A DNA stretch of 64,000 nt from Symbiodinium natans (lineage: Eukaryota; Sar; Dinophyceae; Suessiales; Symbiodiniaceae): NCBI GenBank assembly GCA_905221605.1, contig CAJNDS010002143.1, forward strand, positions 570,061-634,060, written 5' to 3'. The position numbers and the translations under genes were made by a program. How positions within the stretch are numbered: position 1 is the stretch's first letter; each line of letters starts with the position of its first letter. This document shows, piece after piece, positions 21,067 through 31,467 of this stretch. Below the pieces are notes generated by a model. The model had not been told where the DNA came from and did not search any database. It worked only from the letters and a program-made list of their open reading frames with translations.

Positions 21067-21094
21067 GCCCATTGGCCCATTGGCCCATTGGCCT
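21067..21094. repeat. 9-bp tandem repeat (CCCATTGGC)3
   Basis: Three perfect copies of CCCATTGGC plus a partial one. Another short tandem, three to four CTTGTGCCTTT units, is at 21680-21714. The DNA from 20400 to 21980 otherwise shows only short competing frames. Confidence 0.8.
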
Positions 21095-21987
21095 GACTTC
21101 ATCTGGTTCGTCTCCACCATCAATTGGGTTAAGTTGCGGCAAATCGGCAAGTGGATCTCTTGGCCCCAAAAACTTTGCATCGGCGCAGCTTGACTCCTAA
21201 ACTTTACTGTATGCTAGGATGGCACTGCCAGTAGGGGCATGACTGGACTTGACAATGCGATGCCATGTGGCGGGCAAACCCTGTGCTGCCTTGGTCGCGC
21301 TGTCCCTCCTGCCCTGCACGCTTTCTCAGCCTCCTGCAGGCACTTAGAGCGGCTCATTGGATGGCCAGCTCTTGTCGCCATGCTGATGGCCACTTTGTGA
21401 AGACGCTGAGTCTCCAAGGTCTCTGCCGGCGGATGTCTGTTGGAATGATGGTTTTTCTGCGGAGCTATGCTGCGATCTGTCGTGACCTGAGTCCAGAGGA
21501 CTCTGGCAGCACTGCAAAACATGAACTGCTCGCGGGTCCCTCCAGCCTAGGAGATATGGACCCAATGGGAACCCGGCTTGTTGGGCCGGAGCCTCTTGAC
21601 GAAGACGGTGCAGGTTAAAGTGCTATTGGTGCAGAGATGACTGGACCTGCAGACATCTTATTGAGCCTTCTGGTGGCTTTCTTGTGCCTTTCTTGTGCCT
21701 TTCTTGTGCCTTCCTTGTGTCTTCGGAGACAAGGAGCTGACCTTTGAGGGCTGCTGCGGAGACTCGAGTCAGTCCTCCGATCCTCAGGCCCCGCGATCTT
21801 TGCACGTCACGTGATCGGGGCCTTAGCTGCCTTAGCTGTGCAGGAGGCTGAGCTCCCGCCGCCGATCGACCCACCATTTGATCCGCAGGATTTGCACGCT
21901 CAGCCCCTCAGGCGGCAATGCGCGCATTGCACACAGCTCATGATCAATCTTTCTGGGGCACCTTGAAGATTGTAGGTTTGGATCACC

Positions 21988-22299
21988 TTGAAGATTGTAG
22001 GTTTGGATGACTGTCGTGAGCATGGTCAGCCGAGGATCGGCATTGGCCTCTTCATCAGCTACGAGCCAGGAAAGGATTGCTGGACAGGCACGCGGCTGTG
22101 TCACTTCATCCGTGTGTGTGCTAAGTATACATCAGAAGTGGCAAGAACGGACGAAGTCATCATAACGATGTGCAGTTCCGACTGGCTCTTGCCAAAGTGC
22201 ATGGCAGGGCTTGGTGGCTACTCTAGCCACGCCATGTGCTGCTCCCTTGCAGCACCCGAGGATCAGCATAGTTCCAGCACACTCGGTGACAGGGGCTGA
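21988..22299 (+). CDS. possible exon(s) upstream of the CWD motif gene
   Basis: A 103-codon open frame. Its first third is gene-like: DDCREHGQPRIGIGLFISYE then PGKDCWTGT. The later part is Cys-rich (MCSSDWLLPKCMAG). It is 57 bp upstream of the first CWD-CC exon, same strand, so it could be part of that gene. Preceded by a doubled 24-bp segment (TGAAGATTGTAGGTTTGGAT, 21964-22011). Confidence 0.35.
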   Translation: MKIVGLDDCREHGQPRIGIGLFISYEPGKDCWTGTRLCHFIRVCAKYTSEVARTDEVIITMCSSDWLLPKCMAGLGGYSSHAMCCSLAAPEDQHSSSTLGDRG

Positions 22300-22355
22300 A
22301 TGCCAAGCATCGGCCGCGGACCCTATCTTCTAAATATTCTAAACCCAAGCCCGAG

Positions 22356-22459
22356 GTGACCTGACGCTCTCCGGATATGGCATGGGCTCATGCTGGGATG
22401 GCTGGCGTTATACCTTCGACCGCTGCTGCTTCCTTGGCGAGGCCCATTACTGCCGGAAG
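22356..22459 (+). CDS. exon with CWD...CC cysteine motif (copy 1)
   Basis: Starts after CCGAG (AG|G) and ends at AAG|GTTTGT. It reads DLTLSGYGMGSCWDGWRYTF then DRCCFLGEAHYCRK, 34 whole codons after a 2-nt phase remainder. The C-W-D-x4-T-F-x2-C-C arrangement plus a later Cys suggests a disulphide-rich or metal-binding module. A related arrangement occurs in the exon at 24030-24097. I do not recognise a named family. Confidence 0.6.
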
Positions 22460-22587
22460 GTTTGTATCAATTTACAGGTGCTGTTTTGTTTGGTACTGGA
22501 ACTGTCGGCTAGGTAGGTCTGGTGCGTCAGTGTAACCGGACGATCCTCCAGGCTTTTCAAATATGAAGGGTTTAGTTCCCGAGCTCT

Positions 22588-22606
22588 GTCTTGGGGGGGG
22601 GGGGGG
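22588..22606. repeat. poly-G run
   Basis: About 16 consecutive G inside TTGGGG...GGCC. Similar G or C homopolymers recur at 27661-27717, 33427-33459, 34740-34752 and 36891-36903; their lengths may be unreliable in assembly. Confidence 0.7.
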
Positions 22607-22904
22607 GCCTGGCGGCTCGCAGTGAACGCGGGGTGGGGTTCCTGCTTGTCTCCACAGGTCAGAAAGATCGCCTCATTCTTCCCATCCTGTTCATGGCCTG
22701 ATCTTGTGATCCGCTCCCCCCATGCTAGAGCGGTTAAAAAGAATACGTTCGATTTTTGCTGAGATCGAGCGAGGGATTCCGAGCGTTCACTGCGGTCAGG
22801 TCATTGGTTGTTCTGTTGTAAAAATTCAGAAAACTCCACGATTATTGGTTTCACTTCCTCCCGTTGACTTCTTCAACTATCAGTCCACCTCATTCAAATT
22901 ATTG

Positions 22905-22924
22905 CATAAGGGGGAACATCCCAA
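22905..22924. mobile_element. family B right-end remnant
   Basis: ATAAGGGGGAACATCCCAAC matches the right terminus of the palindromic element at 11263-11330 with one extra G. No left end nearby. Confidence 0.55.
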
Positions 22925-23885
22925 CCCCCAGGCTGCGGCATTCCAGCCGCCCTCGAAGCCTCACCTGCGGCTGCCCAAGTCCCCAGTGCCACCGAAGCCG
23001 GGCAGGCGAGGATTTCCGAGGTTACGGCTCCTTTCTTTCCAGTGTGAAGGGAGTCTTGGGGGCTAGCTTCTCTTGTCTAGTGTTGCGGGTTTTGGGGCTT
23101 AGGGTAGCAAATGGTAGCATGCTCTTAGCAGGCAAAAAAGCCACCAGGTTGTGATACATCAAGGGATGCCCTAGGGCTGCCGAAGTTGCATGCTTACCAT
23201 CAGTCTCCTTGCCATTCCCAGACGGTCCCGCGGAGTTTGTTCCCGCCATTGTCTTGCCTTCTGCCGCCCACACACTCCCAGCGTCCACAGGCACTCCTGC
23301 AAGTTTGGCGAAGGCGTAGGCAGTTGAGAGTTTATGGACAGCTGGGAGTTTCAGTCCCGTTCGGGGTACCCGAAACAGAGGGCTGCCTCTAACAACAAAA
23401 TGGATCATAAGACACGAACCTTGAACGCAAAACCCCAAACCCTCAACCCTAAACACGCCTAAACCCTGCACTCCAAACCATGTCAGGGCCGGCTCTCGCC
23501 CTGCAGGCGGGCGCAGCTATGCGGGGGTGGTTGTCTGCATTGGGGTACCTGGTTCGGGGAATTAATATAGGCCCATACATGTAGCCATGCACTCAGCTTA
23601 TGCAATCTCATCACTTGGCATGCTGCGGTTGTGCCGCGTTCTTCTTAAAACCAGCTTTGTCCCGCGCTTCTGGGCCAGGCATGGAATGCTGGCAGAATGA
23701 CTTCACGTTTGCCTACTGCTGTCCCCCACTTGCAACGGTATGCAACGGTTGGGCTGCGCATGCATTCAGGCTCGTGAGTTTCCTGAGTCGTGAGTTTATG
23801 AGCTCCCATATTGCAGGAGAGTCCAATTTTGCAGGAGAGATGGAGAGTGTTCCGGGGCGGTCAAAGGTGCAACAAATCTTCGACC

Positions 23886-24013
23886 CCATAAACCCCAAAC
23901 CCTAACCCCGAGCCCTAAAACCAAAACCCTAAACCCTAAACCCTAAACCCTAGACCCTAAACCTTAAACCCTAAACCCTCAACCCTAAACCCTAAACCCT
24001 AAACCCTAAACCA
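23886..24013. repeat. CCCTAAA array
   Basis: About 17 units, degenerate at the left. Lies directly left of the exon at 24030. Confidence 0.95.
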
Positions 24014-24029
24014 TGAGGTTTGCACAGAG

Positions 24030-24097
24030 GCACAGACTGCTGGGACGAGCAGTTCACTCGAGCAGCCTGCTGCGAAGGGATCGCGGATCCTCTGGAG
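24030..24097 (+). CDS. exon with CWD...CC cysteine motif (copy 2)
   Basis: After CAGAG (AG|G) the frame reads TDCWDEQFTRAACCEGIADP and LE, then GAG|GCACTG, a GC-type donor. The C-W-D-x3-T-x3-C-C core matches the exon at 22356-22459. The island 24014-24174 is bracketed by CCCTAAA on the left and TTTAGGG on the right. Confidence 0.6.
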
Positions 24098-24174
24098 GCA
24101 CTGTGGACTCTTTGCTCTTTGACTCCTTGCTGCTGTTTTTTGCGAGAAGAGGCTTCGAAGATCTTCGAAGCTAT

Positions 24175-24222
24175 GGGTTTAGGGTTTAGGGTTTAGGGTT
24201 TAGGGTTTAGGGTTTAGGGTGA
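24175..24222. repeat. TTTAGGG array
   Basis: Six to seven units of GGGTTTA, opposite in polarity to the array at 23886-24013. Confidence 0.95.
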
Positions 24223-24319
24223 AGCTGACTCGCGGCTTTCACTGGGGGCATGTGAGGACACGTCTGTCAGGCCTGGGAGGTCGCCGATGCATCGGATCCC
24301 CGAGCCGCCTGACTTGGTG

Positions 24320-24458
24320 TGGGGGTTCACGAGATTAAGGGGGTTACCTTATTGGGATTTAGGGTTTAGGGTTTAGGGTTTAGGGTTTACGGGGTGCCTT
24401 AGTGGGGTCCTTCTTATACTCTCTGAGGGTAAATATTAGGGTCCCTGATTTTCGTACC
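24320..24458. mobile_element. family A element with telomere repeats inside it
   Basis: Left GGGGGTTCACGAGATTAAGG, then GGGGTTACCTTATTGGGATT, then about four TTTAGGG units (24358-24389), then GGGGTGCCTTAGTGGGGTCC and AGGGTCCCTGATTTTCGTAC at the right. The flanking parts match family A in reverse orientation, so heptamers have been inserted or expanded within the element. Confidence 0.7.
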
Positions 24459-25099
24459 CGTACACCACCATGTGATTTCGCCACGTGGCTGTCCTCGTGT
24501 TGAGTGCGTTGTTCGAAAGTTTGATCGTGGGCACTGCCCAACTTGCGCCACGTGCCCTGCCTGCAAAACTGGGCATGAAAACCGAAGAAAGTGGGGGCTG
24601 CAGGGCAAGTGGGGCAGATGGGACAATACGATCTACGAAGCTGCCGGGAGGAGACGAATGCAAGGAATTGCCGTCTTTGTGCTGCCATTGGGGCCAGAGG
24701 CCGAAGAACCCCTGCATTCACAGCATGGCACTAGTTCAAAAACTCAACAAGATACAAGAAAGCTTGGCCGGTGTTTGATTCATTCTGTCCTTCATGGCTG
24801 CCCGTTTTATTCCGCCCTTTGCCCAGGTGATCTGTCTCCTAATCACACGAAATGTCGCCCTGGCACCTCGGCATGAAAGGTTGGCATGGCTCCCCGTATT
24901 TTCTTTAAAGTCGACATGCGTTTTTTGGATAAGAGCCAGTTGATACCAGTTGGCAAGTTTCAAGATGTTTTGCGATGCTGGCGGTGTTGTCGCGTGTACT
25001 TTCGGACCGCACCATGGCCCGGTACTTTGATGCTCGCTTGTGCCCTACGTCCCTGCTACTGGTACTGAGTTTTAGCAATGAAGCCGCTGAGCAGGTAGA

Positions 25100-26070
25100 T
25101 CGCAATCTGCTTCAAGGGACAGCTCGAACCCCAAAACAACATTGTGCTTTGGGTGCCTCTCGGCTTCAGTGTCCGACAACTGAGCCACAACCTGAAAAAA
25201 GGCACAGAGCGAGATGCATTGGAGGCCGAAAAGAAAGCAACACAGAAACGCGAGGTTTTCTTAAGGAAGGATGGTGCAGCGCCGGCAAGCACAGGCGTGT
25301 GCGAGCCCCCCCATGAAACACATGGAGGACATAAAGAGGACGAGCAGTGCTTTGACACGGTGAAGACAGACCGAAGCGAGCCTCGGAAAGGAGAGGCGGG
25401 ACTCTGATGATGAGGGGGTGGCGAGGAAGACAAGGACAGGTGCTTGCGAGGATCGCGAGGGCGATAGCGACGGCGAGGCAGAGGAGAAGGTGCCAAGCCA
25501 CCCGCTTACGTCCGCCGCCTTCTTGTTTGCCGCGTGAAAGCTCTGCTCATGCTCCTCTATGTCTCTATGTCCTGCATGCTCGACGGGTGCACGCCTTCGC
25601 TTGCCTCTGCCTGATAGCACTCTTCGTCTCCTTGTGCCGCAAGGCTGCTTCGAACTGTTAGAGACATGAAAGGAGCATGTTTTTGAGTCGTTTGAAGCAC
25701 ACATGCATTGCCCTGTCAAAGCCGCCGCATGCCCTGTCGCTGAGTTCTGGATGCGTGCAAGAGATATGTTCTGATCCAAACGGTAGTAAATGGCAGTGAT
25801 CTCCGGAGAGCAACGCCATGCAACGCCGAAACTTAGGCCCCAGCTGTATATTCGCTTGCGACCTACGGAATCTTGCGTTTGCCGCAAGGACCTGGAACAG
25901 ACGCCGAAGCATTGCCCAAAAGACCGTTTCTTCCTCCTGGCATCGCTGGGTCCTCCAGTGATGCCTGGCTGAGTGCTTTGGGGTCATTCGGGGTCCTTAG
26001 CGGAACCGTAGACCTACGAAACCTTCAGCTCGCCCCCAGTAGGGAGGCCTCCGGTTCAAGAACAGAAGGC
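25100..26070. other. no supportable gene
   Basis: Several minus-strand frames (for example 25261-25887, 208 aa) and competing + frames are open, but none shows motifs, AG|G-bounded exons or consistent composition. The stretch from 24460 to 25100 is similar: short overlapping frames only, with a CxxCxxCPxC-like string at about 24540-24580 in one + frame (HCPTCATCPACKTGH) that could be a zinc-binding exon but is unsupported by neighbours. Confidence 0.4.
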
Positions 26071-26112
26071 CATTGGCCTGTGCGCCGATCATGCCTGTTG
26101 TTTTATGTTGTT

Positions 26113-26200
26113 CTCTCTCTCCCTCTCTTGCTCTCTCTCTTTCTCTTTTTCTCTCTCTCGCTCGTTCTCCCGCTCCCTCTTTCTTTCTCCGCTCTGGTTC
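26113..26200. repeat. (CT)n / pyrimidine microsatellite
   Basis: CTCTCTCCCTCTCTTGCTCT and further CT-rich units, no coding signal. Confidence 0.85.
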
Positions 26201-26521
26201 TTTCGCTTTCCTTCGCATGCTCTGGCTCATTCTGGCTCCCACCTGCTCTCTGAAACACGTCTCAGGATCGATGAAGACTGGACGGGGACGCCTTGGTTCT
26301 GGAAGCCGTGGAATATTCAGGCCAAAAATCCAACAGATGAATCTGCGATGCTTTGAAGTTTCTGGGGGGCATTGGTGGGAACTTCGGCCGGATGTGATTT
26401 TGGGTTCTCGCATGGTGGCTCCTCCGCGTGTGAGGCGCAGAACCAAGAGTCGATACGCCGACTGCAGCCGCTTCGTCCCAGTAGGACAGAAGAGCCAAAT
26501 GTCAGGTAATCATCAACATAC

Positions 26522-26633
26522 TTTGGGATGTTACCCCTGATACTAACAGTCTTAGTCGGGATCATAATCGCGGGTACTGAAATCCCGTTTAAGGACTGCT
26601 CGAAAAAGGGGGACCATCCCCAACACATACCGA
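26522..26633. mobile_element. family B element, longer divergent copy
   Basis: Left end TTTGGGATGTTACCCCTGAT and right end AAAAGGGGGACCATCCCCAA form imperfect inverted repeats matching the termini of the 11263-11330 copy. The 70-bp centre is different. Confidence 0.65.
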
Positions 26634-26807
26634 AGCAAGCATCAGTATCGCATGATGTCGGCGGTGGGGCGGAGAATCGGAATCGGAGAAGGTGAGGGAC
26701 GGTGCTCAAACTTCAGCCCTCGGCCAGGACACATTTTGTCGGTGGCCTTTGCGTGCCGGCTCCCTGCTCTTTGGAGGCGGCGGGAGATGCACAACATGAA
26801 GCTTACA

Positions 26808-26893
26808 TATATATATATATATATCTATATATATATATATATGTGTGTGTGTATATATGTATATGCTCATATATATATATATATATGTATATA
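26808..26893. repeat. (TA)n microsatellite
   Basis: TATATA runs with GTGTGTGTATATATG interruptions. Other (TA)n/(CATA)n tracts occur at 31527-31545, 31813-31850, 34458-34490, 51955-52005, 52085-52110, 52180-52205 and 52380-52443. Confidence 0.9.
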
Positions 26894-27050
26894 CACACCC
26901 TAAACCCAAGGCCCCAAATCCCCAAAACCAAGACTTGCGTGCAGACCACGGCTGCGTACCTTGCCCCGCGCGTGGTGCCCTGGTGGGGCGCTCCTCGACC
27001 AGAGCCGCGGCTTCTCAACGCCCCTGGGCGCGCGAGAGGTTTTTGATGAT

Positions 27051-27127
27051 TTGGGAGTTTACGAAAGTAGGGCCCAATATAGATCCCCAAATAGTAGGAC
27101 CCCTTTATAATAAGGCATCGGAAACCC
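27051..27127. mobile_element. family A element
   Basis: TTGGGAGTTTACGAAAGTAG, then CCCCAAATAGTAGGACCCC, TTATAATAAGGCATCGGAAACCCCCC at the right. Near full length. Confidence 0.75.
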
Positions 27128-27244
27128 CCCTGACTGCTTTTAAGGAGACGCACTTCTTGCTGCCACCGCCTCTTGCCAGTCGGCACAAAGTCTACCGCAT
27201 GCCGCGGCTCAATTCCACCTGGTCTGCAGCCCGGCTATGAAAAC

Positions 27245-27420
27245 CCCACAAGCCCTAAAAACCCTAAACCCTAAAAACCCTAAAAACCCTAAAAACCCTA
27301 AAACCCCTAAAAACCCTAAAAACCCTAAAAACCCTAAAACCCCTAAAAACCCTAAAAACCCTAAAAACCCTAAAAACCCTAAAAACCCTAAAAGCCCTAA
27401 AAGCCCCAAAATCCCTTGAC
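27245..27420. repeat. CCCTAAAAA octamer/nonamer variant array
   Basis: About 20 units with an extra one or two A compared with CCCTAAA. It is translated as Pro-Lys-Asn repeats in one frame and Gly-Phe-Leu repeats on the other strand, both artefacts of the repeat. Confidence 0.9.
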
Positions 27421-27640
27421 CCTCAACCCTTAAACCCTTGTGACCGAACCCGAAGCCCCAAAAAATCCGAAAAAGCCCCCCCCCCCCCTCACTCTCCTCT
27501 CAGAAGCAAGGCTGAGAATTAGTTCTCAGAAAGCCCCCCCTCACTCTCCTCAGAAGCAAGGCCTGGGTGGCGCCGCGGCCAGCGGATGCCGACGTCTTCG
27601 CGGAGCAGCCGGGCAGTTCCTCGGCCCCGCTGGTGTCCCG

Positions 27641-27798
27641 TGGGGTTTACGATATCATAGGGGGGGGGTACCTTATTTGGGTTCCTCATTTCTAAGGATA
27701 TTAGGGGGGGGGGGGGGTTACCTTATTTGGGTTCCTCATTTCTTAAGGGGATCCTTCTTTTTGTGGGGTCTTAGATGAGGGGTCCCTTCTTTTCGTCC
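27641..27798. mobile_element. family A element with internal duplication and G runs
   Basis: TGGGGTTTACGATATCATAG at the left and TCCCTTCTTTTCGTCC at the right. TACCTTATTTGGGTTCCTCA occurs twice (27669 and 27719), each after a long G run, so the copy is enlarged by an approximately 50-bp duplication. Confidence 0.7.
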
Positions 27799-28017
27799 AG
27801 CCTCATTGTGGAAAGACATGCTGGGCGCAGGGGATGCGTAGGGCTTGGGGCTCAGAGGACTTCGGAAGGGGGCCTGCAGCGTAGATAAAAACTATACCGA
27901 ACTACCGAACCCTGCCTACTGTGTCGTTCTCCCACTTTGCGCTTTTGGACGTTTGCAGCACAAAGGTTGGGAGTTTGCGATCCTCGAGCGGCCTGGATGA
28001 AGTTTCACCCGACCACG

Positions 28018-28154
28018 CACATGCAGACGCACATGCAGACGCACACGTAGACGCACACGCACACGCACACGCACACGCACACGCACACGCACACGCACAC
28101 GCACACGCACACGCACACGCACACGCACACGCACACGCACACGCACACGCACAC
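28018..28154. repeat. (CACACG)n hexamer microsatellite
   Basis: About 18 perfect GCACAC units following GCACATGCAGAC variants. Produces artefactual His-Ala and Arg-Val frames on both strands. Confidence 0.95.
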
Positions 28155-28740
28155 CAGAGGTCGAAATTGCTCAAGGCATCTGGAAGGAGAGCCTTGTAAG
28201 GTTCTTCCTTCACGCATGTATGGCTGAGGCACCGTCAGTACTTCGGTGTGAGCATCTCTGAGATCCTTACCGTGAGCCTGGGGCGGCTATTCTCAAAGAG
28301 CTCGCCTAGATATAACATGTCCTCTCGATAGGATCATTCTGCCAATATCTGAAAGCAGCTCGTATGCCCGTTTGGAGATGACAAGGATGATCGCAGCTTC
28401 TGCCGGCTTCCTTATCCCAAGGCATCCTGGCCATCGTGTCTGCACTGTTGCAAGTAGTTGCTGGACACCATCCTACAAAGCAAGCCGGATATTCCATTCA
28501 GAGGTATGCGGGTCCACTTGCCAAGTTGTTCACTGATGCCGAGATGCTAGCATACATTCTCGCGGTGCCAGGGAAGCGGCAGAATATCCTTCCTTTCTCG
28601 CGCCGCAGTTCCATGTGCCCATACCTTGGCATGTGATCAAAGTGACCTTGTAGCTTCTGTGTGGGTTCTGACAAATAGGGGTGCCCTGTTTGTGGTTACA
28701 TATTGTCATAGTAAGGACTTGACTATGTTGGGCTATATTC

Positions 28741-28998
28741 AACCCTAAACCCTAAGCCCTAAACCCTAAGCCCTAAGCCCTAAGCCCTAAGCCCTAAGCC
28801 CTAAGCCCTAAGCCCTAAGCCCTAAGCCCTAAACCCCTAAACCCTAAACCCTAAGCCCCTTCACCCTAAACCTCAAATTTTTAGGGGGAAGTGCCCCCAA
28901 ACCCTAAAACCCTAAACCCTATAACCCTATAACCCTATAACCCTAAAAACCCTATAGCCCTATAACCCTAAACCCTAAACCCTAAACCCCAAACCCTG
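28741..28998. repeat. CCCTAAG then CCCTATA/CCCTAAA variant arrays
   Basis: From left: ten or more CCCTAAG units in a row, then CCCTAAACCCC, then AACCCTATAACCCTAT units, then CCCTAAA. Each variant is locally uniform. Confidence 0.95.
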
Positions 28999-29003
28999 TT
29001 TAG

Positions 29004-29112
29004 GAGCTCAGAACCTGTCCTGGCGAGGCTCCGCTTGGGTCTGTCGCGAGGGCCACGGCACCTGGAGGTTGCCAGGTTGTGGCTCACGGCGATTGCAGCT
29101 CGGCCGCCCGAG
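29004..29112 (+). CDS. exon island, unknown
   Basis: After TTTAG (AG|G) one frame reads EPVLARLRLGLSRGPRHLEV then ARLWLTAIAARPPE, a Leu/Arg-rich helical stretch typical of TPR-like or ankyrin-like repeats, though too short to assign. The island 28999-29130 has CCCTAAA on its left and TTTAGGG on its right. Confidence 0.5.
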
Positions 29113-29130
29113 TGCCGCTCGAGTCGCTAG

Positions 29131-29250
29131 AGGGTTTAGGGTTTAGGGTTTAGGGTTTGGGGTTTAGGGTTTAGGGTTTAGGGTTTAGGGATATTTAGTG
29201 TTGAGGGTTGAGGGGTTGAGGGTTTAGGGAGGCTTAGGGTTTGGGGAGGC
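29131..29250. repeat. TTTAGGG array
   Basis: Eight regular units, then GGGTTGA and GGCTTAG variants. Confidence 0.95.
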
Positions 29251-29358
29251 CATAGTCACTGCAAGTGTTGCCAGACGAATAGCCACGGCGGATCGTGGGA
29301 AGGAGCTGGTGCCAAAAGGGGGGGGGGTGTGTGGCCAGATCAGGAGCTTTCCGAAATA

Positions 29359-29412
29359 TATTTGGGGGACTTCTTGTTTTTTTAAAGGGTCCCCTGTTCT
29401 CGTAAACCCCCC
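29359..29412. mobile_element. family A fragment
   Basis: Right half in reverse sense: AAAGGGTCCCCTGTTCTCGT followed by AAACCCCCC. Confidence 0.5.
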
Positions 29413-29539
29413 AAAATAAGACCGCGCTGGAAGTCGAGGTTCTCTTCATCCACGTCATCGACCATGGCCCCTGGCTCCCGGTCACGCAGCACACGGGGGG
29501 AGCATGGCTGCTGCTCCTTCGCAGTGGCCTTGCCCGCAT

Positions 29540-29597
29540 TGGGGTTTAGGGTTTGAGGGTTTTTTAGGTTTAGGGTTTAGGGTTTAGGGCTTAGGGC
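29540..29597. repeat. TTTAGGG array
   Basis: Seven or so units, interrupted by a T-run (GGTTTTTTAGG). Confidence 0.9.
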
Positions 29598-29642
29598 AAT
29601 GTCAAGCAGGGTCGAAATCTGTGCTGTGCTGCCACCCCCAAG

Positions 29643-29999
29643 TTGGACTGCGTGGCCTCCGCCTCGCACTCTCGGGCTGAACCCAGGTGGCCTGAACCGT
29701 GTGAACGTTGGCTTCGTGGTGCTCCTGGTCCACCTCAGCATCAGCCGCCGTTCGTTGAAGCAGGCGAGGGCGGCTGCGACGACATGGGGGCCCCTTCCTT
29801 TGAAATCTCTCCGCAAGATCCTATAAGTAGTCAGCCCCGCGAAGTGCCATCGGTTGCTCAACCCTCGCAGGCGACGTCTGTGTCGAGTTGGATAAAAGGC
29901 ATGCTCTACCACATCTTGAAGCGAAGCTTGACTCGAGTTCGGTCTTGGGGTCCTGGAGTTTCTCTGTGGGAAGAGGGGGGGGATCTTGCTTGTCTCTGA
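29643..29999 (+). CDS. possible exon, acidic/Ser-Pro linker then basic helix
   Basis: A 118-codon frame. From about 29755 it reads EAGEGGCDDMGAPSFEISPQ, then DPISSQPREVPSVAQPSQAT, then SVSSWIKGMLYHILKRSLTR. That switch from Ser/Pro-rich to a helical segment is gene-like. The start, junctions and function are unknown. From 30000 to 31190 only short competing frames are seen. Confidence 0.4.
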   Translation: MDCVASASHSRAEPRWPEPCERWLRGAPGPPQHQPPFVEAGEGGCDDMGAPSFEISPQDPISSQPREVPSVAQPSQATSVSSWIKGMLYHILKRSLTRVRSWGPGVSLWEEGGDLACL

Positions 30000-31195
30000 G
30001 GATGGCTCATCATCTCTCCGGTGGTGTCCTTCTGGAGCTTTGCAGGAAGGCTCAGATTCGAGCGTGCACGTGAGTCAGAGGCTGGGAGGTCTTCTCGAAG
30101 CTTCGATTGCAGAGGTGTTCATTCATGCGCCCTTTCGGGATGTTCCCATGAACAACATCTTGAAGTCCCAGGCGTGCACGGCTCAGGCAATCTCAAACCC
30201 TAGCGCCGTGTGAAACGGGCAACCACGTCATGTTCTATTTAAGATGCTTTATTAAATGCTGAAAGATCAAGATCAAGCTTGTAGGCTCGCAGCTGAAGGC
30301 TCTTTCGCTACTACTCTGAGAGCCGAGATCAGTGTGCGCGATGCTCAGAAACTCAGATTTCAGCGCTGATCTCCGCACCTTAAGCATACTTCAGGGCGCG
30401 AGGTGCACTACGGGGTCTGCTCAGTGATTCCTGTCTCAAGCCTCAGAGCAGAAGGAGCATCCGGCGCACATCATCTCGAGCACGTTCATGGTGCATGCGC
30501 CGCTCCTCGGAGGGTCGGCTCAGAGATGTCACACGATGGCCACGGCTGTGTTGTAGGAACTGTGCAGCAGAGAGGAGCACCCCCATTGCAGGCGGTCGCC
30601 TTGCATGAATGCAGACATCTTCGAAAGCCCTCGCCCCAGCACCTACTGTCAGGAATGGGGCAGGGTCAACTCACATCGGCCGTGCAGTCCTGACACCTCA
30701 GCACAAAAGGTGAGCTTGGCGTGGTGTTTCTGGTAATTTGCTCAAATATGCTCAAGTCTATCATGTAATTCAATCATGAGTCGTATCCATGATCACGAGA
30801 GCTCTTAGCAGTGTGCTCTGCACCCACCAGCACTTGCACAGTGACGCAGAGTGTTCACTCTTAAGGGGGGAGAGCCCTTCTCGATTCATGGCGAGCCATG
30901 CGAACCCTCCTGTTCCTTCTCGTCCTTCTCGTGCCAGCTCTGGCGCACACCCCTGGCTGGGCTGTCGGGTGGGGTGGTCTGGACCGCTGCGATGGGTTTT
31001 CGTTCGTGTCACAGCAGATGGCAGCACTGTGAATACAGCCACATACCGCGACTCGATGCGACGCGGCAGGACCCTGCAAACAAGGACTCGGCGGGAAGCC
31101 TGCGACAGGAGCGAGATGAGGCGAGATGGTGGTGACAAGCTTCCCTTACCCCCCCCAAAACCCCCAAAAAGTTTCCTCCAAACCCCCTTCAACCC

Positions 31196-31216
31196 CAAGC
31201 CCTAAACCCTAAACCC
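31196..31216. repeat. short CCCTAAA array
   Basis: Three units, left border of the island containing the exon at 31269. Confidence 0.8.
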
Positions 31217-31268
31217 CAAAACCTCAAGACCCCAGACCCCAACTCTGCAAACTGCTGTTGGAATCGAG

Positions 31269-31334
31269 GCGCGGGCTCAGCTGGCCCGGTGCCTGCGGAG
31301 CGAGGGCCATGACGTGGCTCTCCAGGGACCTCAG
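31269..31334 (+). CDS. exon island, unknown
   Basis: Bounded by ATCGAG|GCG (AG|G acceptor) and CTCAG|GAAAAG (GA-type donor), exactly 22 codons: ARAQLARCLRSEGHDVALQG and PQ. The LxxEGHDV pattern resembles the first beta-alpha unit of glycosyltransferases or nucleotide-binding folds, but this is only suggestive. Flanked by CCCTAAA (left) and TTTAGGG (right). Confidence 0.55.
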
Positions 31335-31394
31335 GAAAAGTCGTGGCCGACGCGTGGGCAGCGACTCGGCTGTGCACTCCTTTAAGGGGTTTGG

Positions 31395-31467
31395 GCTTAG
31401 TGTAGGGTTTAGGGTTTAGGGTGTAGGGTTTAGGGTTTAGGGTTTAAGGTTAAGGGTTTAGGGTTTA
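31395..31467. repeat. TTTAGGG array
   Basis: Nine or so units, some GGGTGTA and GGTTAAG variants. Confidence 0.9.

Noticed and set aside
24472-24600. Zinc-finger gene from HCPTCATCPACKTGH
   Set aside because: A tempting CxxC series in one frame, but the neighbouring frames are equally open and no AG|G-bounded exon or second half was found.
25985-26030. Another family A copy
   Set aside because: TTCGGGGTCCTTAG and ACCTACGAAACC are suggestive but too diverged and lack the AGTAGGATTCC core.
27237-27419. Open frame of repeated Pro-Lys-Asn
   Set aside because: It is the translation of the CCCTAAAAA repeat array; no start context or splice structure.
27902-28232. His-Ala, Cys-Ala and Arg-Val repeat proteins on both strands
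   Set aside because: All come from the (CACACG)n microsatellite, open in every frame because it contains no stop.
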